Assembly: GCA_033064195.1 (NCBI GenBank)
Contig: JARBJD010000187.1
Span: forward strand, 1 to 64,000
Direction of reading: 5' to 3'
Origin: Blattamonas nauphoetae
Lineage: Eukaryota; Preaxostyla; Oxymonadida
Length of the DNA: 64,000 bases
The notes below the pieces were generated by a model. The model worked only from the letters and a program-made list of their open reading frames with translations. It had not been told where the DNA came from and searched no databases. Below are positions 44,290 to 55,739 of the stretch, in pieces. The position numbers and the translations under genes are program-made. Position 1 is the stretch's first letter, and every line of letters begins with the position of its first letter.

Positions 44290-45120
44290 ATGCCGTTCTT
44301 TGGTCTACAAATTTTACCACTTGGCAGACGATGACGCTTTAAACAAGCATCCCCCGAAACGTCCAGGACGTCCTCGAGATGATGATTTTTGTGCGGCGGT
44401 CCGTGAAGAAATTTAAAATGACAAATTTTTATCGGCAAATGCCATTGCCAAACGTCTTCAATCGAACCATCAACGAGTTTTGCGAGAACTCACAGGGATA
44501 CTTGTCTCCAGGATAGTCTCTTCCAAATGGGTGCCGCACAGTTTGACTGATCGAGATCAAAGACCCCGAGTCCAATATTCACGTGAGATCAAAGGCGTGT
44601 TGGAAAATCCACAGGAAACAGACTTTGTTCATGTGATCACCAGTGATGAGACGGGCTTGACAACCAATATGAACATACCCACGCATACCTGCAACCAGGT
44701 GATGACAGACCAGAGTTTGTTCGAGAAAACCAAGCACACAAATACATGGCGACGATCTTGTTTTCGCCTAGTGGATGTTATCCAATCGATATTCTCCCCG
44801 ACAATCCCACGATCACATCTTGCTACTTCATTGCCCATATTCTGAGACCTCATTCTGACAGTTGTACACCGCTCTTTGATTTTGAGACCTACTTTCTCCA
44901 TTTCGATAATGCTCGACCATCCGCCCTACTCCCCAGATATCGCACCATCGGATTTTTGGCTTTTTGGTCGTCCGAAGAGGGATTCGTCGACTTCCACAGT
45001 CCGATCCTCGCCACCAATTGTCATAAAACCACCCCACACACTAAGTGTCGCAGCATGTCGACAGAAAGTATACATTGAACTCACTACCCCTCTACACTCC
45101 CCACTGAGCTTAACTGCATA
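44290..45120 (+). mobile_element. Degenerate mariner element (transposase remnant)
   Basis: Pieces of a mariner-type transposase in several plus frames, in the right order: a helix-turn-helix-like start (NKHPPKRPGRPRDDD, then AIAKRLQSNHQRVLREL), SSKWVPHSLTDRDQRPRVQ, VHVITSDETG (first Asp), MATILFSPSGCYPIDILPD, FHFDNARPS-like LHFDNARPSA (second Asp) and HPPYSPDIAPSDFWLFG (third Asp, the D,D34D pattern). Frames change at least three times, so it is dead. I found no terminal inverted repeats, so the boundaries are those of the coding remnant. Confidence 0.8.
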
Positions 45121-46393
45121 TGTTTGATCGATATTCAAGTAACAGTACAAGGAAACGAGTAGTGCTTTGTTGATCATAAGATGAGATCCGTGGAATGGTG
45201 TTGATTTGAAGAGAGATAGGTGTCGATACAGTCAGGACAATTGGGGACTGGTTCGATGTTTTCGTCAAGAAGGAACTGAATCGTCTCAGCCTTGGACCTA
45301 AAGATCACCTGCCCGAATGGGAATATAGTAAGGCAAAAGGAATAAAAAGGATTGATCTAATGTACGTTCAACTGTTTCTAAGAAGTCTTCTTTTCAGATT
45401 TCGGTTTCTCGGGATTTTTCTGTAGTGAAGGCATTCTCCCCAAAAACGGGGGCGCGGAGAGTTCGTTTGATAGTTCGTTTGCATCATCCAAAGATTCCAA
45501 GGTCACAGGGTTGCGTCAAGTGTGATGTATTTGTGAGAGAAAGAGGCTGACAATATGGATGAAAATAAAGGTGATCAAAATAGTTCGACACACCATATTC
45601 GATTCTTGTCTCAGGAGACTGCCGAGAAAGACCTTGTCAATTCTCACTGATTCGTTTGAGACATCATTCTACATCATTCTGATGAAACAAGACAAAACTC
45701 TGGTCCATGTGAGGCATCACGGTTTGAGATTCGGATCCTCGAACTTTTTTTGATCTGAAAAAGTATCATCAAGACTGGTGAGAATTGTTGATGTTATATC
45801 ACAGTTCGAATTCAAATCTTCGAATCTCGTCTCATCGCACAGCCGAGACAGTCATTGGAAATGCTCAATTCTTCATTGGAAACACGATTCTACCTCTATC
45901 TCGTGAAAGCAGACGAAACACTGACAAATGGGATCAGTCTCGTTATTCGATTCGTGTCCTCGAACTTTTTGATGAGGTCAACAAATCTGACCCAATAAAG
46001 GAGAAAAGTGAATTCTGTCACATTTCAGAATTTTGTCCCATATCTACTAGACAGTCAGTGACAAAAGTTCCTGGCATCCCTTTCCAGGAACACTCAACAG
46101 TATCTTTTTGTTTGATTTATGTTTTCAATTTGCTTTTCTCTCACACATCCATTTTTTCTGTCGTTTACCACGACCTGTTTGTTTTCTGAAACTTTTCGAA
46201 GAAAGAAAAGGAATTGATTGCTCTGATCAAAGAATGGCTCAATCGAACGCGATCGAGACAACAACTACACAATTTAGCCCTTTTCATCCTGGAAGCAGCT
46301 GAATGGATATTCTGCTTGTTTTATTTTTCATTTATGTTAGGATATGATTCCGACAAAAAATTAGGTGAAGATTGGTCCACTGGTTCAGAAGAT
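45121..46393. other. Intergenic, unassigned frames
   Basis: Several plus frames under 140 codons, including a Ser/Arg-rich one (45785-46189) and one reading KELIALIKEWLNRTRSRQQL (about 46205-46265). None has a start, splice or domain I can defend. Confidence 0.4.
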
Positions 46394-46891
46394 CTAGGCC
46401 CTCAACAGATTTTGGCACCGTTTTGGTCTTTTTTCATTCAACGTTTTCTTGGCGAGTGATTCTGACGACAAATGGGATCGAAACAGTGTTTTGGCTCTTG
46501 AGGTTTGGCTGAAACCTTGTGCTGGAACGACAGAAGTTGGTTGAATGAGCAGTGCAACCTTTGTCAGAATGAAAATTTGGGGATGCTGCTGGAGAGAGTG
46601 TATTGATTGAAGAAATTTTGAAACTGCATGATTGTTGTTGCAGGAAAAGAGAACGGGTGAAGTGAATATCAGTTCCATGAACCAGTGAAACTCATCTTTT
46701 TCCGTTGGAAGATGGATGTGAACAGCGGACTCTTGTCTTTCAAGAAGTGAGTTAAATACTTCCTTGGATGGACTCTGGGTTCGGTCCTTCGATCCAACAA
46801 GAAGAAAAAAGTCGAAATGATTCCCTTCAAACAAGTCCTTTCGAAGATGAGTCGCGACATATTGGGCGAATTTTAGTTGTGTCGTTGACAA
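46394..46891 (-). pseudogene. Open frame, 165 codons, C-terminal half is a dispersed repeat
   Basis: An ATG-to-TGA minus frame. Its first 100 residues are protein-like (FAQYVATHLRKDLFEGNHF, then MELIFTSPVLFSCNNNHAV). Its last 60 come from a segment repeated at 54856-54990 in this window (IFILTKVALLIQPTSVVPAQ), so the frame probably fuses a gene fragment with repeat DNA. No domain identified. Confidence 0.35.
46452..46585 (-). repeat. Dispersed repeat, about 135 bp, copy 1
   Basis: Read on the minus strand this segment closely matches plus-strand 54856-54990 (shared CATTCTGAC(A/G)AAGGTTGCA and CTTCTGTCGTTCCAGCACAA), with a handful of substitutions. Ends are not bounded by visible inverted repeats. 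Confidence 0.85.
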
Positions 46892-47835
46892 GTGCCACGA
46901 ATGACTCCTTTGCTTTCCCAGAAGGTTGATCAGTTATTATGGTCAGAAGCTTGTGTGGGTTGGTTTGACAAGACAGTCGCTCTCAACAGTCATCCGTGAC
47001 GTCTAGGGATTGGAAGAGGTTTGATCAGTGGTTAGGAATCGGATGGCGAATACGGCTCATCATTCGTGGCACGTGTTTGTAGGTAGTCATTTCGACTTCT
47101 TTCTTCTTTTTGGATCGATGGACCGAACACAGAAACTACAGTCTGAATAGTTCAAAGTCGAACATAAATAATTCAAAGTCGAAGTGAAATAATTCAAAGT
47201 CGAAGTGAAATAATTCAAAGTCGAAGGACCAAATTTTTGGACCAATTTGTTCTAGTGATCCTCACACACCACTCTTTCATGCTCACAAAAACTGACTCAG
47301 TGATCATGATCCTGGCTAGTCAAGTATCATCCGACACCATTCATCACTTTCTCGGCTATTGTTCACATATTCGAGCTCATTTCACAGCAATTCTTCGTCT
47401 AAGCCCAGAAAAACCAACAAATCAGATCCTGCCCAAGTTGAACAAGGCCAAAAGTCTCCTTACTTAGTCACACCGATGACTCCTTCACGCCTCTCAAACA
47501 TCAGTCCAATACTACAACCATTTGTGTATCACAGGCTGTTTTTTCTCTGAGCAATGAAGTGACTTTTTTCATCTAAACAGCTCAAAATCACTTCAGAAAG
47601 TATGAATACATTGTTTTACATCCTGAAAAACGTATTCACCCGAGAAAGCACATGGGTTCAAAAAGGTCACAGTAGAAGAAGAGGGAATTGTGTGCTGCTC
47701 TCGGAGGCTCAAGGAATACAGCCTGTTTTTCGATTTTGAATTATTTCACTTCGACTTTGTAGGCATGGGCAGTGGTCGGTCTGAAAACATCGAGTCCAGT
47801 CCCTAAAAATCAAAGAGTCGGCGACTTTTTTGAAG

Positions 47836-47906
47836 TGCCCTTTAGTCGAGCAGTAGAATGGTAGCTTTTTGCTCCCCGGACCCAGGATCGAATCCCGCCA
47901 GAGTCA
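47836..47906 (+). other. tRNA-like ghost inside the hAT element
   Basis: The segment has a B-box-like GGATCGAATCC at about 47884-47894, and an anticodon-arm-like GGTAG, seven-base loop CTTTTTG (TTT at the anticodon place), CTCCC. It also has a D-arm-like TAGTCGAGCAGTAGAATGG with an A-box look. The acceptor stem pairs at only three or four of seven positions and the T stem is imperfect. So it is not a functional tRNA; a decayed tRNA copy or tRNA-derived SINE head is the likelier reading. Confidence 0.35.
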
Positions 47907-48099
47907 CTTTATTATTCTTTTTTCTCATTTTTGATTCACAACATCTCTGTAATTAGTTCATCTCATTTTTCACAAAATTACTGTTCCTGAGGTCGTGGTT
48001 CAAGAGTCCCTGAGTCGGTCTGTCCTTCCCCAACATCGGACAAAAAGTCGGCCTGACCGACCGACTCCGACTCATTTCCTTTGTTCTAACAAGATTACC

Positions 48100-49690
48100 A
48101 CTACTTTAGATAAAAGAAAAATGGTTGATTATTTCCTTTCAATCCTCAATACTCTCTTCCTCTCAAGATCTCACTCCCGAAACACCTTATCTGATTCTAC
48201 ACCAGATCGAGACATGATCCTTAACCTTCTTCACCATTTCTCATTTCTCTTCTGCTGAGTATCTAAATTTTTCATATTTTGATCTTTCTTCTTTCATCAG
48301 GCTATTTAAACCACATTCTCGACACTGATCGCCATGATCCTCTTCTTTGTTCTGGTGCCGCCATGTATCGACTCAAACTTCAAAATCGCACTTTCCATTC
48401 AGTCTTCTCCCCTTTCCATCATTTCTTCTTCTCAAAGACGTCGAGACTAAGTCGCTCACAACGACATCCACTTCGAACCACCGCCATTCTCCTCCGACAA
48501 CCAAGTCCACCCCATCCATCAAGCGATTATCACCAACTATGCTTAATTCGAAGGGGATGACTTCAAACATTGTCATCACACCTGGAGAGCGGTGGAACAA
48601 TTAAGTGTGTTGAAAACATGCCGCTCCTCATCAAAACATGTGCTTTCATGTTCTCTTCTACGTCTGGCCACTTGAAGCTCGGAGGGGATGTATTTTTGAC
48701 AGTGCACAGCTCAGCATTGCTCCAAGATGGACCCTCATCATTTCAAGGATTATATTCCCGAGATATGTGAAGGGACTTCAGAAAATGCAATTTATCCGAC
48801 CTGTCTAATCCGCCTCACCATCCAGGCACAACCTCTGCACGAAGGAGAGGTGAATTCACCAACCAGTTCGAATCTGTCCTGGTCTGGCTTTATCCTTCGC
48901 AGTCAACATGACCAACTCGTCGAACTCAAGGAAAATTCCGTCAAACATCCAATTCGGACACCGTTGGAAGAAAGAAGTGAGTGCCTTGTTCGAAGAATAC
49001 TCTTCTGTCTCCACCGAGCATTGTTTGATATATTGTGATGGAGGATCACGCAAACATATTAAGGCACTCCTCCAACTCCCAATCAACTCTTTCATCGTCC
49101 TTCTTTCATCAGACTCCGCAGCAGATTGTTAACACTCTCTGAACAAGACAATTTACGTGCATCTGTACCGAACAGTGAAAGGTGCGATCTCACGATGCAG
49201 GAAAACATATTGGATCGATCGGATGGGTGATATCTCGGCAGATGTCTCGTCAGCATGGCAACCGTCATTGTCTGGTTTAATCACTCCCCGCGCGCCTTGG
49301 CTCGTCATCCTTCCCTCGCTGTCCGACTGACACTGTGCAGCTTACAAGTTGTTCATTCTCGACTTTCACGAATCGTGAAACACATCTGAGATTGACTCAC
49401 AACCGTAGCAGCTGTTCGTTCCATCGTTGGAAAGTGAGCTGAAAGAGACAAGTGTAGAAAGAGCGAAGAGTGCGACAGTGAAATGGAAAGATCCGCATCC
49501 ATTCCAACTGAAGCTGTGGCTGATTGAGATTGTGAAGAAGATGAAGATGTTTGTTGAGTTAGAGCGGAACACAAGAAACTTTGACATTCTCCCCTTCCAT
49601 GCACCACAGCATCGATTATTCGTTGAAGTTATTATCCCATTCACACACATTTGTTGTTTTCAGTATCCTTTGTTTCTTGAGACAATCGCA
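48100..49690 (+). pseudogene. Gene-like frames carried by the hAT element
   Basis: Successive plus frames look coding: TTLDKRKMVDYFLSILNTLF (48112 on), after a possible intron GYLNHILDTDRHDPLLCSGA (48300 on), later SGHLKLGGDVFLTVHSSALL (about 48670) and, near 49430, ESELKETSVERAKSATVKWK followed by PHPFQLKLWLIEIVKKMKM. Stops and frame changes separate them. They read like pieces of a large helical host protein rather than a transposase. Family not recognised. Confidence 0.35.
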
Positions 49691-49851
49691 TAAAATCCAG
49701 AAACGGAGTATCGTGAAATGGGGACGATCCTCCTGAAAAGCAGTCGGTCCGTCGACGAGCAGTCGGACCGACCGCTGCCCACCCCTACGACTTTGAATTA
49801 TTTACTTCGACTTTGAATTATTTATGTTCGCCTTTGAACTATTCAGACTGT

Positions 49852-52364
49852 ATCCGAGGAGGCATTTACCTCACTTCTCCTGCAGCGAACATCATTAGTT
49901 GGTGGGAAACCCCGAATTTTTTGAGGATCTTCGGAGCTCAACATTTTTTTGGTCCAGAATCTCCGTTTTTCCGAAAAATGTTCGGAATGTGTGTAATGAA
50001 AGAGATATATCGAGCTGACCAGCATTCATTCAGTTTCCGTCTCCTTGAGTGACATGGCGAATTGGCCTGTCAGTTTTGGGGCTTTCGTTGTACTTCGACT
50101 TGGGTTGATCAAATCATTGTGTTTGTTAAATAGAAGACTTTGAACTGAAAGTATCCATTTTTCTTGTTTTCACTCTATTGTGAACTGATTTCCATTCGAT
50201 TTCTGAAAAGAGATGTCTTAATCAAACTCAATCTTGCACAGATCATATTTCGTCTCTGTCAAAACACAATGTACATCAGGTCTCCATTATTCTAATTTTC
50301 TCTCGATTTAAACAGAAATCTCTTCGTTGTGTGAGAATAGATGTCTTGATGAAGCTGACGCTTGAGCTAACACGATTCTTTGTTGAAAGAGACTGTTGCT
50401 TGGCGATAACTTCAGTATCCCAGATTCACCAGAAGGTAACAAATACTCTGTTTGTGTTCTTGCTCTGAAGGGGAATTTTGTTCAAGTTTTGTTGAATCTT
50501 GGATTTCGTCAGCTTTTAGCTTTGTCTCAGCAAAAACAAGCGACTCCGAACATACAGTAAGATATTCAAGCTCATTTTCATTCAGTTGAGATGCTTTTGT
50601 CGACTAGAAAAAGAAGACGTACTTCGACAGAAACTCCAAATCGGGAAAATTTGACAAGCACCACCAGAGAAGGTCTAAACTCCGGTTAGACGATCGGAGA
50701 ATCGTTTTATAGGATTACAGTTGATGATGTTAATACAGACATGATTTATGTTCCGCTCTTGAGCCCAAAATCCAAATCTTATGCGAAGACCGTGACATGA
50801 CAGATCTTGACTGTGGTACGCTGTCTGTGTTTGCTGGGATACAGAACCTGCTTCAAGTTTGTTTTTTACTCATTTTTCTGAATTTCGCCTATTTTTAGAG
50901 TACTCAGGATGGTAATTTCACTCTTTCGTGAGCTCGCTTGCCTTAATCATGAGGGACGCTGCGCTTCCGATACAGAGGGTTCAACACATGCATACAGTTT
51001 GTTTTTCCCTCATTCTTTTCATTTTACCTGATTTATAGGGCACACATGCTGATAGTTTCACAAGATCATGATCACGTTCGACTGGATGGGCTGAAGCGCT
51101 GCCGAACGTCGTCCCAGTGACTTTTTTTTCGGTGGACACCTTCTTAATGTGCAATCTCTGCTGCCACATTGCCTTTTCATCCAGCTTGGGACCTTATTTC
51201 ATCTCGACTCGCTTGGTGTTGACTCTTCTCCCACAGACCCTCCTCTTGTTTTTTTATGTTTCTTTCTCGTTCAATTCTATTCTATCAGTTCTTTGGACAA
51301 TTATTTGCTGGAAAAGCAACAAAATGCGAAGATTATACTGTCAGAACACAAAAATGTTGAGCTCCGGAGAACCCCAAAAACTTCGGCCTTTCCGACCATC
51401 TAATCCTTTTCAAAATTTCTTCAATCGCCGTACTCTCAACAGCAGTATCCCCAAATTTTTGGCTTGGGTCGGCATGTCCTCTCCTGAAAACCCGTGTCCT
51501 GTCGCATTGTCCTATCGAAATTGGCGCTTAATTAGGCTCCATGAGAGTTTTGTTGAAAATCCCTAAAGATGATGTGATATGAAGTAATTTACTTTTTGTG
51601 AAACGCAGAGTGTGTTTTTACGATCTTTTTGGGTGAATCAGATGCGAAAAGAGGGAATCAGGTTCGACCAAGATAAAAAAAGTTTGATGGTCAGATCAAG
51701 TTGATGATAAATCAGAACACTCGAAACAGACCACCTCCCTCACACAATTGGAAAACTACAAGACAGTAGCGTCGTCTTAAAGGATGAACAATCAGATTAA
51801 CACCGGATCAAGGGATGGGAATAACCGACTCAGATTGCCCATCCCCATTTCCGTTGCACCCCTCCATTCGTCGAGTGGGCACTCATTCTTAGATAATCAG
51901 TCAGACATCGAAGGTGAACATGTTTTCTTTGTCGATAGCGTTAAGCATGGTGAAGCGGCCTCCCCATGAGAGACCCTGGATTGTCTCGTCAATATGGTGC
52001 CTCCAATCGCAATATATTTACTGGTTGCTCATGGAGATCCCTGTGATGAGCATGTACACATCCATGTTGAGAGAGTAGAGGGAGGGGAGTGAGTCGTCAT
52101 GCTGATGTCAGAACTGATGGTAGATGGAAAGAATGAGAGAGAATCCAGGAAAATACGAAAGAAGAGACGACAGAAAAAAGCGAAAAATAAGAGAAGGATA
52201 TCGTTGTGAGTGATGGAAGATAAAAGAAGTGCTGGCAAACTGATTCACCTCCAAACACACATATCCCCACTTTATTCATGTTTCTGGCATCTCCCGTCCA
52301 ACTACTATTGAACCAGGGCAGTGAGATCGAAAACAACTCGTTGTACAAAAGGTTGGTGATGAAT
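49852..52364. other. Intergenic; contains a diverged inverted pair
   Basis: No gene called. Sequence at 49880-49950 reappears inverted at 51341-51415: the reverse complement of the first and the second both read AAAATGTTGAGCTCCG followed by a CCCCAAAA-type stretch, and translate to MLSSEDPQKIRGFPPTN and MLSSGEPQKLRPFRPSN. The 1.4 kb between them has only short frames. This may be an old element with inverted ends or two copies of one gene fragment. Confidence 0.5.
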
Positions 52365-52660
52365 CAGGGTTTAGAAGTCTGAGATCAAATAAGCTTGTTG
52401 TGAGATCAATCTGTCTCAGAGACGGGTGGAGGGTCTGAGATCAATTTTTGTCACTATTCTCTCCTTCTTCTCTGTTCAGGATGCTCTTAACTCACTTTTT
52501 CAACTCAAATTTAACCTTTTCTTTACTTTTTTTGATGAGAAAGTGCTTCAGACTCTGAAAATTGTGATTTCGACGGTCGGGATCGAAGAAAAAAGTTCAA
52601 ATATGGGAATTTGTGAGATCAGACCGATCTGAGATCTGTGAGATCAAACTCTAAACCCTG
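52365..52660. mobile_element. Small hAT-type MITE, 296 bp
   Basis: Left end CAGGGTTTAGAAGTCTGAGA and reverse complement of right end CAGGGTTTAGAGTTTGATCT match over the first 11 bases, and GAGATCA boxes recur just inside both ends. Flanks GTGATGAAT and GTGATGATC are similar but not an exact 8-bp duplication, so the insertion is old or the edge shifted. No coding capacity. Confidence 0.6.
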
Positions 52661-52879
52661 GTGATGATCAACAACGGTCACATCAATACGAGCAGGATGC
52701 AACCAAAACGGATGGATCGAAGGAGCTGCGAGAGAAGAGGAAGTGATGAGTGTGAATGGAAAAAAGAAGAGATAAAAACTGCAAGAATCATGGAAGTTAG
52801 ATTGTTGTTCAGAATGATCCAAGAAAAAGAAAAGGATCTCTCGATAGGAAACGAACAAAGAGCATACAACGTTCTCTCA

Positions 52880-54060
52880 CATACACCCTTCACCTGTCCT
52901 CCCCAACACACAGCACAGAAAACCAATAAGCAGCACGATCGCTCCGCGCACAACAACTCCGAACAGAATACCAAATAAAACGAGAAAAGTCACTATAACG
53001 GAAATATCAAGGCTTGTTGTTTGAAAACCGCATTCCATACGATTTGAAGAGTGTATGAGGTGTATTCTTGAAGGGAATTGTCTGGATCAAAGACGGTGGC
53101 GTCATTAGCTCGACAGGAAGGGAATGTATCCTTGTTTTCCAAAGTACATGGTTGTTTTGATGGTTTGTCCATCCGAAGTGGCGTTTTGAAGGGAGCAGCG
53201 GCGTCTGAAGCGTTCGTCACTGTCTGTGTTAGATTATCCTCAATGACCGAAAGTATTCGTTCGCTCCTTCGTTCATTTTCCTAAAGATACGTTGGAAGAA
53301 GGATTGATGATAAAATTGTCGAGGGTGGAGTTTAAGTGGAAGGAGGATGTGAGGATCTTTGCGAATGCTGGATGGAGTGGGGAGAGAGATGTAAGAATGG
53401 GTTCGATGTGATGGTGGGAGTGGAAGAACATCTCACTGAGAGAGTGAGAAGAATCCACAATGAAGATAAGACAAGGAAGGAGAAATGATTTGATGATGAG
53501 AATTTGGAAAAGAAATGGCTTGTCAAAATAAACAGTATCAAACTGAGTTCTTCCTTTGTGGAGCTGATCGATGTGACAATAAGACTCCTCCACGGAGAAT
53601 GATCGTCAGAAGATGAGAGAAAACGTCCAGCATTCCAAACGTCACCATGATAGTGACAATCTAAAAGAAAGAGACATTGATGCAGATGAAGAGAGGATGA
53701 GGATATTCTGAACAGAAGGACATCTTGAATTCAGGAGGGAAGACAAACTACAGACCTGTATTGTGGCGATCTCCTCCAAAGTGAGAGACGAGCAAGTGCA
53801 AAGGAAGATGTCGAAGATCTTCAAATCCGAAGTCCTTAGCCCTCTTTTTTACGGACTTGATGGTGAATACGACATGTCCTTGAGAGATGACAGGACTGAT
53901 TGGATCATTTGTTGATGGTTTCACATTAATACAGGATAGAACACGATTCACATCCACAATCCTGTTCAGATCCTCTTGAGGAAGGTTTTGAAGGAATGCA
54001 GGTCTTCTTTTCAATTCATTTTCTCATTCATTTTGAAGAGTTCATATTTCAGGACGAACA
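52880..54060 (-). pseudogene. Membrane-protein gene or remnant, splicing unresolved
   Basis: Minus-strand coding-like blocks in order: 54010-53755 (QGHVVFTIKSVKKRAKDFGF, then HLLVSHFGGDRHN); 53665-53590 (IVTIMVTFGMLDVFSHLLTI, a likely membrane span); 53590-53285 (hydrophobic LIIKSFLLPCLIFIVDSSHS, then His/Ser-rich); 53265-53030 (polar, Cys-containing, ending QEYTSYTLQIV); 53035-52880 (two spans, SVIVTFLVLFGILFGVVV and AIVLLIGFLCCVLG). Phases between blocks do not all fit with simple GT-AG introns, and no ATG leads the first block. So either a multi-exon membrane protein that I could not splice or a decaying copy. Product unknown. Confidence 0.4.
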
Positions 54061-54855
54061 TGAGTGCTATCCGAAGACAAAGAAGAGAATTGGGTTAAAA
54101 TGAGTTCTGCAATAAGAAGAATGCATACTGGTAGACAGTTGTGTGGATAAATCACACGATCCTCAGTCGTTCAAACAAGCTGGGTGAAGATGATGTCTAT
54201 TCTTTTTGAATTAACACAAGAATGGAAAAAAGAGAATAAAAAATACAATGTGAGAGTCAACACAGTTCATTATCTGCTAACAAGTCATTATTATTCGATA
54301 ATCCAGAGGACAACTCGATCACAAGATCAACTGTCAAAAACAGAAGAGAGAGTTAAAAATGAAGATAATCATGAGAAAAGAACATGCAAGGTTCATCGCC
54401 GATTCAGTCTCCGGAGACAAAAGTGCCATTCAGCAGAGTTGAGGTTCAATTGAGAAAAATGATGGTTTGAGAGGACAGAACAATTGTCCTCCCTCGATTT
54501 TATTGTGAAATTGAGACGCAAGTATTTTAAAGACCACAAATACCTTCCATGTCCTATGGTTTGAGCCCGATTTCAGATTGTCCTATGATTGTCCTATGGT
54601 GGGCTGATCGACACCTTTTGGACAACTTTCGCGATTTTCATCAAAAGAGTGTGAAAAAACACTATTGAACTGATTCGTAATCAGAAAAGGTGCTAAATTC
54701 TCTCCACTTTATCCTCATTTTTCATTTCATGTTTTCACTCTCAGACGAAGCAAGAGTCTGGTTCAATTCTTGCCATCGTCACTTATATCCAAATTGTCCT
54801 CCTCTTTTTGGTTGTCCTACAGGACAGGACAGGCAGGACATGCGGACCCAAGCCA
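54061..54855. other. Intergenic with TGTCCTATG boxes
   Basis: One unremarkable plus frame (54184-54453, charged). From 54545 to 54845 the boxes TGTCCTATG, TGTCCTAT and AGGACAGGACAGGCAGGACA recur, which may be the subterminal repeats of an eroded element; I could not fix its ends. Confidence 0.4.
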
Positions 54856-54990
54856 ACCAAATTTTCATTCTGACGAAGGTTGCACTGCTCGTTCAACCAA
54901 CTTCTGTCGTTCCAGCACAAGGATTCAGCCAAACCTCAAAAGCCAAAATACCGTTTCGATCCCATTTGTCGTCAGATTCTCTCGCCTAGA
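54856..54990 (+). repeat. Dispersed repeat, about 135 bp, copy 2
   Basis: Matches the minus strand of 46452-46585 closely and carries the same open frame (IFILTKVALLVQPTSVVPAQ). Its flanks are unrelated to those of copy 1. Confidence 0.85.
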
Positions 54991-55739
54991 AAACGTCGAA
55001 TAAAACAAGCCAGAGCGCGTTTGTTTGACTGATAGGACGACGTCCATCTGATTTTGTGGATGAGAGGAATGGAGAGGACTGGATTGAGACAAGTTTTTAG
55101 TAGTTAATTTTGTCACATTTTTCTTTTTGATGAAATGTTGATTAAACTTGCCGTATGTCCGATGGCATTCACTGCCGCACGAAATGGTCTGTGTCGTCTT
55201 TTCTTCAGAACGTGATGGAGAACCAGTTGAACCATGTGAAGGTGGCGATGGAAATGTCTTCCAGTGAACCCCTCTCTTCGAATTGCACCCAGGAAACCCT
55301 CTCCCTGCCATGCACACAAAGCTCCCAGTTCCAGACTGAATTGAGGAAAGATTCAAAAGACTCGACTGAATTGAAGTGGACTCTGAAAATGAGCGAACTC
55401 AAACGAGTAGATGGTCTTCACCAGTTCAATCACGCGAGGTATCAAGCGAGAGTCTGTAGAACGGGAATGAGGAATTGATTGTTGAAAATTGAAAGGAAAA
55501 AAGTTCGAAAAGGTGTTGAAGAACCTAATGGAAACGCCGATAAGAGGAGTATGCTCCAATACTGTGTTCCAGAACACGGGAACACAAATCGAAAAGGCGA
55601 ACCACGTGTTTGTCGAGGCAAAAAGATTGTTCCGAGACAGTTACGAAGTGCACTACTTTGAATAGATTGAGGGTGAGTGTTCGGTGGATAACAGATGGAA
55701 TGAAAGGAGAGTGAATGAGAATTATTGAAATATCCTACC
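54991..55739. other. Intergenic; a 107-codon plus frame
   Basis: The plus frame 55155-55478 (NVMENQLNHVKVAMEMSSS, later KWTLKMSELKRVDGLHQFN) is open and polar but has no domain, and the minus strand is open over the same interval. I leave it uncalled. Confidence 0.35.

Larger units (their letters stand above)
47760..49787. mobile_element. hAT-like element inserted in a terminal repeat, 2.03 kb
   Basis: Left end TAGGCATGGGCAGTGGTCGG and reverse complement of right end TAGGGGTGGGCAGCGGTCGG are terminal inverted repeats. The exact octamer CGACTTTG flanks both sides (47752-47759, 49788-49795). The target is one of the AAAGTCGAAG boxes of the TA-flanked element, so the hAT arrived later. TIR text TAGGGGTGGGCA is typical of hATs. 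There is no transposase; the inside holds a tRNA-like ghost and gene-like frames. Confidence 0.9.
47140..49850. mobile_element. TA-flanked element with tandem-box termini, split by a hAT
   Basis: Left end CAGTCTGAATAGTTCAAAGT (47140), reverse complement of right end CAGTCTGAATAGTTCAAAGG (49850), each preceded by TA outside, as for Tc1/mariner-type target duplications. Each end then carries repeated boxes AATAATTCAAAGTCGAAGTG (three on the left, 47166-47226; two or three on the right). The right terminus is interrupted by the hAT at 47760-49787. Without it the element is about 675 bp and has no coding capacity. Confidence 0.85.

Noticed and set aside
54545-54845. TGTCCTATG boxes as a complete element
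   Set aside because: The boxes recur, but terminal inverted repeats and a target duplication could not be matched.
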